Positions 19,769-27,107 of a DNA stretch of 33,851 bases are shown here, piece after piece. The position numbers and the translations under genes are program-made. Under the pieces are notes generated by a model. The model was not told the origin of the DNA and searched no databases. It worked only from the letters and a program-made list of their open reading frames with translations. How positions within the stretch are numbered: the first letter of the stretch is position 1; the number at the start of each line of letters is the position of its first letter. This DNA comes from Acidimicrobiales bacterium (lineage in GTDB: Bacteria > Actinomycetota > Acidimicrobiia > Acidimicrobiales > UBA8190): assembly GCA_035531755.1 (NCBI GenBank), contig DATKSK010000015.1:1-33851 (forward strand), written 5' to 3'.

Positions 19769-20693
19769 CGGACTGGGCAAGGGTCTCGGAGCGCTGATCC
19801 CGACCGAGGCCAAGGACCGGGACTCGGTCCTGCGGGTGGTGGCGATGACGAGCATCCGCCCCAACCCGCTGCAGCCCCGTACCCGCTTCGACGAGGAGGC
19901 CATGTCGAGCCTGGCGTCGTCGATCCGCGAGGTGGGGGTCCTCCAGCCCATCCTGGTGCGCGAGACCGCTGACGACGAGTACGAGCTCATCGCCGGGGAA
20001 CGCCGCTGGCGGGCGGCCCGGCGGGCCGGGCTACAGACCATCCCCGTGCTGGTCCAGAGTGCCACCGACGTCCACAGCCTCGAGCAGGCCCTGGTGGAGA
20101 ACCTGCACCGGGAGGACCTGAACCCCCTCGAGGAGGCGGGCGCCTTCCAGCAGCTGGTGGACGAGTTCGGTTACACCCACGAACAGGTGGCCGCCCGGGT
20201 CGGGAAGAGCCGGACGGCCGTCACCAACATCCTGCGGCTGCTCCAGCTCCCGGCGGGTGTGCAGCGTGCCCTTGCCGACGGCGTGCTGTCCGCGGGCCAC
20301 GCCCGGGCCCTGCTCGGCACCCCCGACCGCAACTTCCAGGAGGACATGGCCAAGCGCGCCGTGGCCGAGGGCCTCACCGTCCGGGCCGTGGAGGAGGCCG
20401 TGCGGCGACACGTCGCCGGGGTCGAGCCCGAGGACACGGCCGGAGAGCACACCAACGGTGCCACCCCCGCCGCCACGGATGCCGTCCAGACAGGCCCCGG
20501 GACCACCCCGGCCGTCCGGCGCCGTCTCCCCGCGCCCGGTGTGCTCGAGCTCGAGGACCTCCTGTCGAACCGCCTCAACACGAGGGTGAAGGTGGAGATG
20601 GGCGCCAAGCGCGGTCGGGTGGTCATCGACTTCGCCACCCTCGAGGACCTCGAGCGCATCTACAAGCTCATGGTGGGAGGCGTCACCGCCTAG
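19755..20693 (+). CDS. parB: Chromosome-partitioning protein ParB
   Basis: The 312-aa CTP-dependent DNA clamp nucleates at parS. The N-terminus RRSGLGKGLGALIP is the ParA-stimulating segment. The CTP-binding core has RPNPLQPRTRFDEEAM, LIAGERRWRAAR and ALVENLHREDLNPLEEA, followed by a helix-turn-helix (TYTHEQVAARVGKSRTAVTNILRLLQL region). The C-terminal dimerisation domain is ELEDLLSNRLNTRVKVEMGAKRGRVVIDF. The start GTG 19755 has GGAGG (19744-19748) 6 nt upstream; GTG 19752 would leave only 3 nt. Its binding sites are probably the parS-like repeats at 17947 and 18036. Confidence 0.97.
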   Translation: MARRSGLGKGLGALIPTEAKDRDSVLRVVAMTSIRPNPLQPRTRFDEEAMSSLASSIREVGVLQPILVRETADDEYELIAGERRWRAARRAGLQTIPVLVQSATDVHSLEQALVENLHREDLNPLEEAGAFQQLVDEFGYTHEQVAARVGKSRTAVTNILRLLQLPAGVQRALADGVLSAGHARALLGTPDRNFQEDMAKRAVAEGLTVRAVEEAVRRHVAGVEPEDTAGEHTNGATPAATDAVQTGPGTTPAVRRRLPAPGVLELEDLLSNRLNTRVKVEMGAKRGRVVIDFATLEDLERIYKLMVGGVTA

Positions 20694-20701
20694 GCCGCCT
20701 A

Positions 20702-20715
20702 GGCCCGCTTGGGCC
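20702..20715. terminator. Possible hairpin terminator after parB
   Basis: GGCCC-GCTT-GGGCC forms a short GC hairpin 9 bp after the parB stop. There is no T-tract, as is common in high-GC actinobacteria, and the stem is short. Confidence 0.3.
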
Positions 20716-20831
20716 CGCCCAGCCTGGACCGGGCGCGCCCCAGATCGCCTCGGGTCTGTGTCGGAACCGTGAACGTGACCTTCTGACCAGGGATTTCTCC
20801 CGGGGTCGGAACCCTCTAGCGAACGTAAAGC

Positions 20832-20864
20832 TTATCCACCGGCTGTGCATGAGCCTGTGGACAA
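20832..20864. promoter_or_regulatory. DnaA-box pair between parB and cwlM
   Basis: TTATCCACC (20832-20840, plus strand) differs from the box at one base. TTGTCCACA on the minus strand (20856-20864) is a perfect actinobacterial DnaA box. They face each other 15 bp apart beside an A/T-richer patch (GTAAAGCTTATCC) in the convergent parB-cwlM gap, about 9 kb from the candidate oriC. The remainder of 20694-20926 has no gene. Confidence 0.6.
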
Positions 20865-20926
20865 GTAGTGGCGGTTGAGGGTTCACCGCTCCACCGACGA
20901 GGCACCCCCGCCGGTTGTCCGAGCCG

Positions 20927-21871
20927 TCAGTCCACGGGCGTGGCGGCCCACGCCACCAGGGCCTGGGCCAGGGCTTCGGCCAGCGCCCCGGCGTGGCGCA
21001 CCACGACCTGGGGGGGACCGACCTCGCACACCACCGCCGGCATCCGGGTCTCGCGCAGCACGGGGAGGGTCATGCCCGTGACCCCTTCTGCCGGCACCCC
21101 CAGCGCGGCGGCGGCCAGGGCGTGCACGAGCTCGGCCAGTCTGCGCCCGCCGGCGGACTCGTAGCTATACCCCGAATAGTAGGCAGTTGAACACTGGGCG
21201 CGGTTGGAATCGAGACGCAGCCCGAGGTAGACGTCGACGCCGGCGGCGTTGGCGGCCGCCGCCTGCATGGAGGGGTCGGGGTGCAGCAGGGGCACGACCC
21301 GGGCACCGGTGGCCACCAGGCGCCGTCGGATCGCCGTGACCAGGACGTCGAGGCCGCCCTCCTCGCCGATGGCGACCCGGCGCCCGAGGAGCGTGCGGGG
21401 GGCGCGGCGCAGGCGGTCGCGGTCGCGGACCGTGCTGACCAGCTCGGGGTCGCCGTGCCGCGGCGTCACGCGGCGCAGCTCGCGGAACGTCGACGCGCCC
21501 AGGATGCCGTCCACGGGCAGGGCGGTGTTGCGCTGGAAGTCGGCCAGCGCCGTGGAGGTCAGGTCGCCGAAGATGCCGTCCACGCGCCCGGTGTCGAAGC
21601 CGAGCGCCGACAGGCGTCGTTGCAGGTCGGCGACGTCGTCCCCGCGCAACATGGGTCGGCGCAGGTAGAGGAAGCGGTCACCGAGGCGCAGGCCCGCCTC
21701 GACCAGCGCCGACCAGGTCTGGGGCCCGCACGTGCCGTCCACCCGCAGCCCGCGGCGGTACTGGAACGCCTCGACGGCGGCTTTGGTCCCCGCCCCGAAC
21801 ACCCCGTCGGGGTCCGGGGCGGTCGGCAGGTCGAGGTCGTGGAGCCGTCGTTGCAGGTCGGCGACGCCCAC
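20927..21871 (-). CDS. cwlM: CwlM-like peptidoglycan pseudo-amidase
   Basis: The 314-aa product has two PG_binding_1 domains: residues about 1-60 (VADLQRRLHDLDL ... DGVFGAGTKAAVEAFQ) and about 75-135 (VADLQRRLSALGF ... DGIFGDLTSTALADFQ). An Amidase_3-like domain follows. In active amidases zinc is held by DPGHGG and by the His of SIHAN; here the corresponding places read VAIGEEGG and VYLGLRLDSN, so the His ligands are gone. M. tuberculosis CwlM is likewise non-catalytic and, when phosphorylated, stimulates MurA. The gene lies 42 bp after trxA, as in mycobacteria. The start GTG 21871 is the only plausible in-frame choice; there is no good ribosome site. It is shorter than mycobacterial CwlM, which is about 400 aa. 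Confidence 0.85.
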   Translation of the reverse strand: MGVADLQRRLHDLDLPTAPDPDGVFGAGTKAAVEAFQYRRGLRVDGTCGPQTWSALVEAGLRLGDRFLYLRRPMLRGDDVADLQRRLSALGFDTGRVDGIFGDLTSTALADFQRNTALPVDGILGASTFRELRRVTPRHGDPELVSTVRDRDRLRRAPRTLLGRRVAIGEEGGLDVLVTAIRRRLVATGARVVPLLHPDPSMQAAAANAAGVDVYLGLRLDSNRAQCSTAYYSGYSYESAGGRRLAELVHALAAAALGVPAEGVTGMTLPVLRETRMPAVVCEVGPPQVVVRHAGALAEALAQALVAWAATPVD

Positions 21872-21912
21872 ACCCGTGGCGCCCGGGGCGACAGGGAGGC
21901 TGCCGCCGGGGG

Positions 21913-22239
21913 TTACAGGTACGCCTGCAGCTCCTGGAGGAGCTGCGCCTTGCCCCGGGCGCCCACGATGCGCACCTCGGGCTCCCCGTCCTTGAACAGG
22001 AGCAGGGTCGGGATGCTCATCACCTCGTAGCGGCGCGTCACGTCCAGGTTCTCGTCGATGTTGAGTTTGGCGACCTGGATCTTGCCGGGGTTCTCCGCCG
22101 AGATCTCCTCGAGGACCGGGGCGATCATCTTGCATGGACCGCACCACTCGGCCCAGAAGTCCACCAGCACCGGCGTGTCGGCGGCCTTGACATGCTCGTC
22201 AAACGTAGCGTCGCTCAGGGTCGTGATCCCCTCGCTCAT
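21913..22239 (-). CDS. trxA: Thioredoxin
   Basis: The 108-aa thioredoxin has the redox motif WCGPCK (Cys33 and Cys36) after VLVDFWAE, and the cis-Pro loop SIPTLLLFKDG. It reduces protein disulfides using electrons from the adjacent thioredoxin reductase. The start ATG 22239 has AGGAGG 8 nt upstream; the GTG at 22260 would overlap that site. A SigR/SigH-type promoter lies in the gap to trxB. cwlM follows 42 bp downstream on the same strand. Confidence 0.97.
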   Translation of the reverse strand: MSEGITTLSDATFDEHVKAADTPVLVDFWAEWCGPCKMIAPVLEEISAENPGKIQVAKLNIDENLDVTRRYEVMSIPTLLLFKDGEPEVRIVGARGKAQLLQELQAYL

Positions 22240-22292
22240 CGGTCGGTCCTCCTCTGGCACCGCGGTCGGTGCGCTTCGTGGAACGTTCTGGG

Positions 22293-22319
22293 AACACCTG
22301 CCGGCATCCCGGCATTCCC
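22293..22319 (-). promoter_or_regulatory. SigR/SigH-type thiol-stress promoter for trxA
   Basis: On the minus strand GGGAAT (22319-22314) is followed by exactly 18 nt and GTT (22295-22293). This matches the GGAAT-N18-GTT consensus of Streptomyces SigR and mycobacterial SigH. Those sigma factors control trx genes in both groups. It lies about 54 bp before the trxA start. Confidence 0.7.
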
Positions 22320-22368
22320 GCTGCTGGGGGGGCCTGTCGGGCCACCGGGGCCGGGCGGCGCGGCCTCG

Positions 22369-23328
22369 TCAGGCCTGGCCTCGGGCCTCGAGCCAGCGCT
22401 CGGTGTCGAGGGCCGCCATGCAGCCCGAGCCCGCCGCCGTGACGGCCTGGCGGTACACGTGGTCCTGCACGTCGCCGCAGGCGAAGACGCCGTCGACGTT
22501 CGTACGCGTGCCGTCGTGGGTCTTGATGTACCCGGCCTCGTCCATGTCGAGCTGTCCGGCGAACACCGCCGTGTTGGGGGCGTGGCCGATGGCCACGAAC
22601 ACGCCGTCGGCGTCGAGGACGGAGTCCTCGCCGGTCACCACGTTGCGCAGGCCCACGCCGGCGACCTTGCCGTCACCGAGCACCTCGGTCACCACGCTGT
22701 CCCAGCGGAATTCGACCTTCTCGTTGGCGAACGCCCGGTCCTGCATGATCTTCGACGCCCGCAGCTCCTTGCGGCGGTGCACCAAGGTCACGCTCTCGCC
22801 GAAGCGGGTCAGGAACAGCGCCTCCTCGAGGGCCGAGTCGCCCCCGCCGACCACCACGATCTTGCGGTCGCGGAAGAAGAAGCCGTCGCAGGTGGCGCAG
22901 GTCGACACCCCGTGCCCGAGCAGGCGGGCCTCGCCGGGAACGCCCAGCATGATGGAGCGGGCCCCGGTGGCGACGATCAGCACCCGGGCCAGGAGGTCGG
23001 GCTCGCCCTCGGTCGCTCCGGTCCACACGCCGAAGGGGGAGGCGTCGAGCGCCACCCGCGTCGCCTTACGGGTCGAGAACGAGGCGCCGAAGCGCGCCGC
23101 CTGGTCGCGGAAGCGGCCCATGAGCTCGGGGCCGAGGATGCCGTCGACGAAGCCGGGATAGTTCTCGACCTCGGTGGTGAGCATGAGCTGCCCACCCGGC
23201 TGGTCGCTCGTGGACGAGGGCTCACCCTCGACGACCAGGGGCGACAGGTTGGCGCGCGCCGTGTAGACCGCCGCCGTCAGGCCGGCGGGGCCCGACCCCA
23301 GGATGACGACCTCGTGCTGCTCGGGCAT
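22369..23328 (-). CDS. trxB: Thioredoxin-disulfide reductase
   Basis: This 319-aa low-molecular-weight FAD/NADPH enzyme reduces thioredoxin. FAD-binding motif GSGPAGLTAA is at residues 11-20. The active-site CATC (Cys144, Cys147) is in CATCDGFFF, followed by the NADPH-binding GGGDSALEEALFL. The C-terminal FAD motif is GVFACGDVQD. The ATG comes 1 nt after the stop of the small membrane protein gene, so translation is probably coupled. Between trxB and trxA there are 129 bp containing the SigR-type promoter. Confidence 0.97.
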   Translation of the reverse strand: MPEQHEVVILGSGPAGLTAAVYTARANLSPLVVEGEPSSTSDQPGGQLMLTTEVENYPGFVDGILGPELMGRFRDQAARFGASFSTRKATRVALDASPFGVWTGATEGEPDLLARVLIVATGARSIMLGVPGEARLLGHGVSTCATCDGFFFRDRKIVVVGGGDSALEEALFLTRFGESVTLVHRRKELRASKIMQDRAFANEKVEFRWDSVVTEVLGDGKVAGVGLRNVVTGEDSVLDADGVFVAIGHAPNTAVFAGQLDMDEAGYIKTHDGTRTNVDGVFACGDVQDHVYRQAVTAAGSGCMAALDTERWLEARGQA

Positions 23329-23329
23329 C

Positions 23330-23734
23330 TCAGGCCGCGCCCGTGCCCCGGGCGCGACGCTTGGACCACGCGAATGCCCCCGCCGCCACCAGGAGCGCGC
23401 CGATCAGCGCATCCGAGGCCCACACCCGGCCCCGGAAGGCGTAGACGTCGAGGAGCCGGACCAGGATGATCACGGCCAGCACGGACAGGACGAGCGCCAT
23501 GACGCCGATGATGACGCCGAACACGACGGCCCGGGCGGCGATCATGAGCGGCCGGACCACCCGGTCGTGGACGGCGGCCACGACGTCCTCGACCGTGTCC
23601 GCCACCTTGGCCGGCCAGTCGGCCTGGTCGGCGCCCGGCCGCGCGCGGTGCGGGGACACGGGCGCGGGGCCGGCCGGAGGCGGGGACGCCGACGGCGCGG
23701 GGCCGGGCGGTTCGCTCGTGGCCTGGTCTTCCAT
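23330..23734 (-). CDS. Small membrane protein of unknown function, 134 aa
   Basis: The family is not recognised. The N-terminal about 45 residues are Pro/Ala-rich and hydrophilic. They are followed by an amphipathic stretch (VADTVEDVVAAVHDRVVRP) and two membrane segments (about AVVFGVIIGVMALVLSVLAVIILV and DALIGALLVAAGAFAW), with a short Arg-rich tail. The start is set at ATG 23734: a TAACCT hexamer ends 7 nt upstream, which suggests a leaderless transcript; alternative GTG codons upstream lie before that hexamer. Its stop is 1 nt from the trxB ATG, implying shared expression with the thioredoxin reductase. Confidence 0.7.
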   Translation of the reverse strand: MEDQATSEPPGPAPSASPPPAGPAPVSPHRARPGADQADWPAKVADTVEDVVAAVHDRVVRPLMIAARAVVFGVIIGVMALVLSVLAVIILVRLLDVYAFRGRVWASDALIGALLVAAGAFAWSKRRARGTGAA

Positions 23735-23741
23735 GGGCGTG

Positions 23742-23747
23742 AGGTTA
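23742..23747 (-). promoter_or_regulatory. -10-like hexamer, leaderless configuration
   Basis: TAACCT on the minus strand, exactly 7 nt before the ATG at 23734, with no Shine-Dalgarno sequence. It would also drive trxB. Confidence 0.45.
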
Positions 23748-23770
23748 GTCGGCACCCCCGCCGTCACGGC

Positions 23771-24616
23771 TCAGCGACGGGCGGTGATGAAGCACACGCC
23801 CACCGAGCGCGGGCCGGCGTGGCTCCCCACCACCGGGCCGAGGTCCCCGAGGACGAGCTCGTGTTCGGTCCGGGCGCGCGTGACCAGGCGGAGGACCTCG
23901 TCGATGTCCGGGGCCACGCCGTTGGCCACGCCCAGGCGCTCGAGCGGCCCCGCGTCGACCGCCTTGTTGGCCAGGTACTGCAACGACCGCGACCGCGTGC
24001 GTTGCTTCGACTCCACCTCGACGACGCCGTCGCGCACCTCGATGACGGGCTTGATCGAAAGGAGGGAACCCATGAGGTGGGCGGCGCCCCCGATGCGCCC
24101 GCCGCGTTTGAGGTAGTCGAGGCTGTCGACGACGCCGTAGACGTGGGTGCGCCCCTTCATGTCCTCGACGGCAGCGGCGATGTCGTCCAGGGAGACGTCC
24201 TGGTCCGCCAGGTCGGCGGCCGCCAGTGCGAGGAGCCCCTGGCCCATGGTCACGCTCTGCGTGTCCACCACGCGCACGGGGATGCGGTCGGCCACCGTGT
24301 CGGCGGCCGTGCACGCCGCCTGGTACGTGGCCGACAGGCCCGACGAGATCGTCACGCAGACGACACCGCGGTGCCCGGCGGCGGCGGCGTCGAGGAAGGC
24401 CTGCTGGAACGCCCCCGGTGACGGGGCGGCCGTCTCGGGCATGTCCGGGCCGGTGACCACGCGGTCCCAGAACTCCTTGGCCGACAGCTCGTCGCGGTCG
24501 ACGAGCTCCTCGGCGCCGAAGCGGATGGTGAGCGGGACGACGCGCACGTCGTGCTCGTCGGCGGTCGCCGGCATCAGATCGCACGCGCTGTCGGTCACGA
24601 CCTGGATGCTCGCCAT
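23771..24616 (-). CDS. DegV family fatty-acid-binding protein
   Basis: The 281-aa protein begins MASIQVVTDSACDLMPATADEHDVRVVPLTIRFG, the standard DegV opening with TDSxxD. Fatty-acid-contacting loops follow: TAAPSPGAFQQAF and VCVTISSGLSATYQAA. The late section SLDYLKRGGRIGGAAHLMGSLLSIKPV is diagnostic. Family members (FakB) bind a fatty acid for phosphorylation by FakA; no fakA is in the window, so that role is only possible. The start ATG 24616 has GGAGG 4-5 nt upstream. Confidence 0.93.
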   Translation of the reverse strand: MASIQVVTDSACDLMPATADEHDVRVVPLTIRFGAEELVDRDELSAKEFWDRVVTGPDMPETAAPSPGAFQQAFLDAAAAGHRGVVCVTISSGLSATYQAACTAADTVADRIPVRVVDTQSVTMGQGLLALAAADLADQDVSLDDIAAAVEDMKGRTHVYGVVDSLDYLKRGGRIGGAAHLMGSLLSIKPVIEVRDGVVEVESKQRTRSRSLQYLANKAVDAGPLERLGVANGVAPDIDEVLRLVTRARTEHELVLGDLGPVVGSHAGPRSVGVCFITARR

Positions 24617-24659
24617 CGGTCCTCCCTCGTTCGGAGCGCTCGGCTCACCGCCGAGTCTG

Positions 24660-27107
24660 CTACAGGCCGGGGCCGTCGTGGGGCGACCGGCCCGGCTCCG
24701 GCGGGCGCGTCGGGCCGAGCCGGGTGGGCCGTAGGGGCGGGCGCCCCGCGGGTGGCAGCGGTACGGGTGGCGGGGGCGCACCCGGCCGGCGGCGGCGGAC
24801 CACGACGGGCCGGGGGCGCGGCGGGTGGCCACGGCCGTCGGGCTGCGGCCGGCCACCGGCGCGCCGGGCATCTCCGTCGCGGCTCCGACCGTCGCCCCCC
24901 CCGCCGCCGCCCCCCCCGCCACTGCCGCCACCAGGGCCGATGCCGCCGACTCCCCGCCCGCCCCCCGCCCGACCGCCACCACCGCCCCCGCCCCCGCCGA
25001 GGCGGGCACGGCGCCGCCGCCTGGCGGCACGTTCGGCCAGTCCGCCCGCGGCGAGCACGTAGGCCCCGGCCCCGGCCCCCGCGCCCAGTGCCACCCGGCC
25101 GAGCAGCCCGAACGTGGTCTCCGAGCCCGACACGTTGCTGCCGAGCGCCGACGCCACCACCAGTGCGCACGTGGCCAGCAGGACGTGGCCGAGCGGCCCG
25201 CCCACGAGGTCGCCGCCGAGGCCGTGGACGCGTGAGCGCACGAACCCGAGGGCGACGACCGCACCCACCGAGTAGGCCAGGCTGATCGACAGGGCGATGC
25301 CGCGCACGCCGTAGTGGCCTGCCAGCGCCACCGCCAGCACGATGTTGACGACGTTCTCGAAGGCGTACAGCCAGAACGCGGCGCGCAGGTCCTGCACGGA
25401 CTGCAGCACGCGCACCGCGTACAGGAAGACGCAGAACCCGGGTAGGCCGAGGGCCAGCATGGCGAGCGCCACCGCCGTCTGCGCCGTCGTGCCGTGCGCG
25501 GCGCCGTGGCCGAGCACGAGCGCCACCAGCGGCCGTGACAGGATCACCTCGCCGGCTGCGGCGGGGATGATGATGGCGAGCATGGCGCGCAGCCCCGTGC
25601 CCATGCGCCGGCGGAACGCCACGAAGTCGCCCCGCGCCCAGTGGGCGGTGAGCTCGGGCGCGGTGGCGCTCATGATCGACACCGCCACGACGCCGTAGGG
25701 GAGCTGGAAGAAGATGTAGGCGTACGTGTAGGCGGTGACGGCGCCCGTGCCCACCTTCTCGGACAGGGCGAGAACGACCACCAGCGCGATCTGGTTGGTG
25801 ACCACCAGGCCGAACGTCCACCCCGACAGGCGCAGGATCGTCCGCACGGCGTCGTGGCGGAAATCGGGCTTCCAGCGCAGATGGAGCCCGGCGCGTCGGA
25901 GGCTCGGGATCATGAGGGCCGCTTGGGCCACGACCCCCGCCGTCGTGCCCAGGCCCAGCAGCAGCAGCTGGCCGGAGTTGTGGTCCACCCCGCCGACCGA
26001 GGCGTGGCGCACCGTCGTGCCGAAGACGAGCAGGACGACGATGAGCACCACGTTGTTGGCGACGGGGGTGAACATCGGCGCCCCGAACCGCCGGCGGGCG
26101 TTGAGCAGTGCGGTGCCCAGGCTGATGAACCCGTAACAGGTGAGCTGGGGCACGAACAGCCACAGCAGGTCCGTGGCCACCCGCCGTTCCTGGGCGGCCC
26201 CGGCTCCGTGGTTCAGCGACGTGGTGACGTGGACGAGCGGCGATGCCACCACCACGAACAGCAGCGAGGCTACGGCGATCACGATCATCGTCACGCTCAC
26301 CACGGCGGAGACCGCGTCCCACGCCTCGTCCTCGGAGCGCGTGGTGAGGCGCTCCACGAACACCGGGACGAACGTCGCCGACAGGATCCCCCCGAGGACC
26401 ACGTCGTGGACGATGTTGGGCATCGTGTTGGCGAGGTTGTAGGCGTCGGCCAGCTGCTTGGAGCCCAACGCGTAGGCGAGGGCGAAGATCCGCAGCACCC
26501 CCGTGGCCCGCGACAGGGTCGTGCCGACGGCCATGACGGCGGTGGCCCTGCCGACGTCCGGCCTGTCGCCGGCATCGGACACCTCGGGGACGACGACGCC
26601 GCGCCCCACGCGCCCGCTCTGCGTGGCGTCGTCGGCCTCGGCCACGGCCTCGGCCTCGACGCCGGCCTCGGCGATGGTGCCGTCCGGGCGTCCTGCGTCC
26701 TCGGTTTCTTCGGTCCCGTCCGTCCGTGCCGTCCCGTCGGTCCCGTCGGTCCCGTCGGTCCCGTCCGGATGGTCCGAGCGGGGCCCACCGCGCTCCTGGC
26801 CGGCACCGGCCACCGAGGTCTCACCGGTGCCCTCGGGACCGGTGTCGGTGTCGCCGGCGTCGTCACCGTCGGGGAACGCGCCGCTCACATTGCCCTGTCC
26901 GCCGCCGCGTCCCGGGTCGCCGGGTCCGGGGTCGCCGGGCCCGGGGTCGCCAGGTCCGGGGTCGCCAGGTTCCAGGTCGTCGTCGATCGGGAACACGTCG
27001 TCGGAGACGGCAGCCTCGGCCCAGTCCGCCAGGTCGGCCCGGCCGTCCCCGCGCTCGTCGCCCGCCCCCACCGCCCCCGTGCCGGTGGGACCGTCGGGCC
27101 CGGTCAT
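24660..27107 (-). CDS. murJ: Lipid II flippase MurJ (MviN)
   Basis: The 815-aa MOP-superfamily protein would move lipid II across the membrane for peptidoglycan synthesis. The flippase core starts near residue 186 (ATAVMAVGTTLSRATGVLR) and has about 14 hydrophobic segments, with family features such as SKQLADAYNLANTMPNIVHDVVLGGILSATFVPVF. Ahead lies an acidic extension of about 185 residues built partly from GDPGP and DGT repeats. Behind is an about 130-residue Gly/Arg/Pro-rich tail instead of the pseudokinase seen in mycobacteria. The ATG overlaps the DUF6049 stop (ATGA). A later start cannot be excluded, but the coupling favours this one. Confidence 0.94.
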   Translation of the reverse strand: MTGPDGPTGTGAVGAGDERGDGRADLADWAEAAVSDDVFPIDDDLEPGDPGPGDPGPGDPGPGDPGRGGGQGNVSGAFPDGDDAGDTDTGPEGTGETSVAGAGQERGGPRSDHPDGTDGTDGTDGTARTDGTEETEDAGRPDGTIAEAGVEAEAVAEADDATQSGRVGRGVVVPEVSDAGDRPDVGRATAVMAVGTTLSRATGVLRIFALAYALGSKQLADAYNLANTMPNIVHDVVLGGILSATFVPVFVERLTTRSEDEAWDAVSAVVSVTMIVIAVASLLFVVVASPLVHVTTSLNHGAGAAQERRVATDLLWLFVPQLTCYGFISLGTALLNARRRFGAPMFTPVANNVVLIVVLLVFGTTVRHASVGGVDHNSGQLLLLGLGTTAGVVAQAALMIPSLRRAGLHLRWKPDFRHDAVRTILRLSGWTFGLVVTNQIALVVVLALSEKVGTGAVTAYTYAYIFFQLPYGVVAVSIMSATAPELTAHWARGDFVAFRRRMGTGLRAMLAIIIPAAAGEVILSRPLVALVLGHGAAHGTTAQTAVALAMLALGLPGFCVFLYAVRVLQSVQDLRAAFWLYAFENVVNIVLAVALAGHYGVRGIALSISLAYSVGAVVALGFVRSRVHGLGGDLVGGPLGHVLLATCALVVASALGSNVSGSETTFGLLGRVALGAGAGAGAYVLAAGGLAERAARRRRRARLGGGGGGGGGRAGGGRGVGGIGPGGGSGGGGGGGGGDGRSRDGDARRAGGRPQPDGRGHPPRPRPVVVRRRRPGAPPPPVPLPPAGRPPLRPTRLGPTRPPEPGRSPHDGPGL
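26733..26768. repeat. 9-bp tandem repeat in murJ, 3 exact copies plus a partial one
   Basis: CCCGTCGGT repeats from 26733, with exact copies at 26733-26741, 26742-26750 and 26751-26759 and a decayed copy after. On the coding strand it encodes Asp-Gly-Thr repeats in the disordered N-terminus of MurJ. Confidence 0.75.
26914..26973. repeat. 15-bp tandem repeat in murJ, 4 copies
   Basis: GGGTCGCCGGGTCCG and three near-identical copies (26914-26928, 26929-26943, 26944-26958, 26959-26973). On the coding strand they encode GDPGP repeats in the MurJ N-terminus. Copy number may vary between strains without breaking the frame. Confidence 0.8.

Noticed and set aside
21872-22147. Longer cwlM overlapping trxA
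   Set aside because: The added sequence is the out-of-frame shadow of trxA and has no peptidoglycan-binding features.
26733-26973. CRISPR-like short repeats
   Set aside because: Units are contiguous, 9 or 15 bp, in frame and without spacers; they are coding tandem repeats in murJ.
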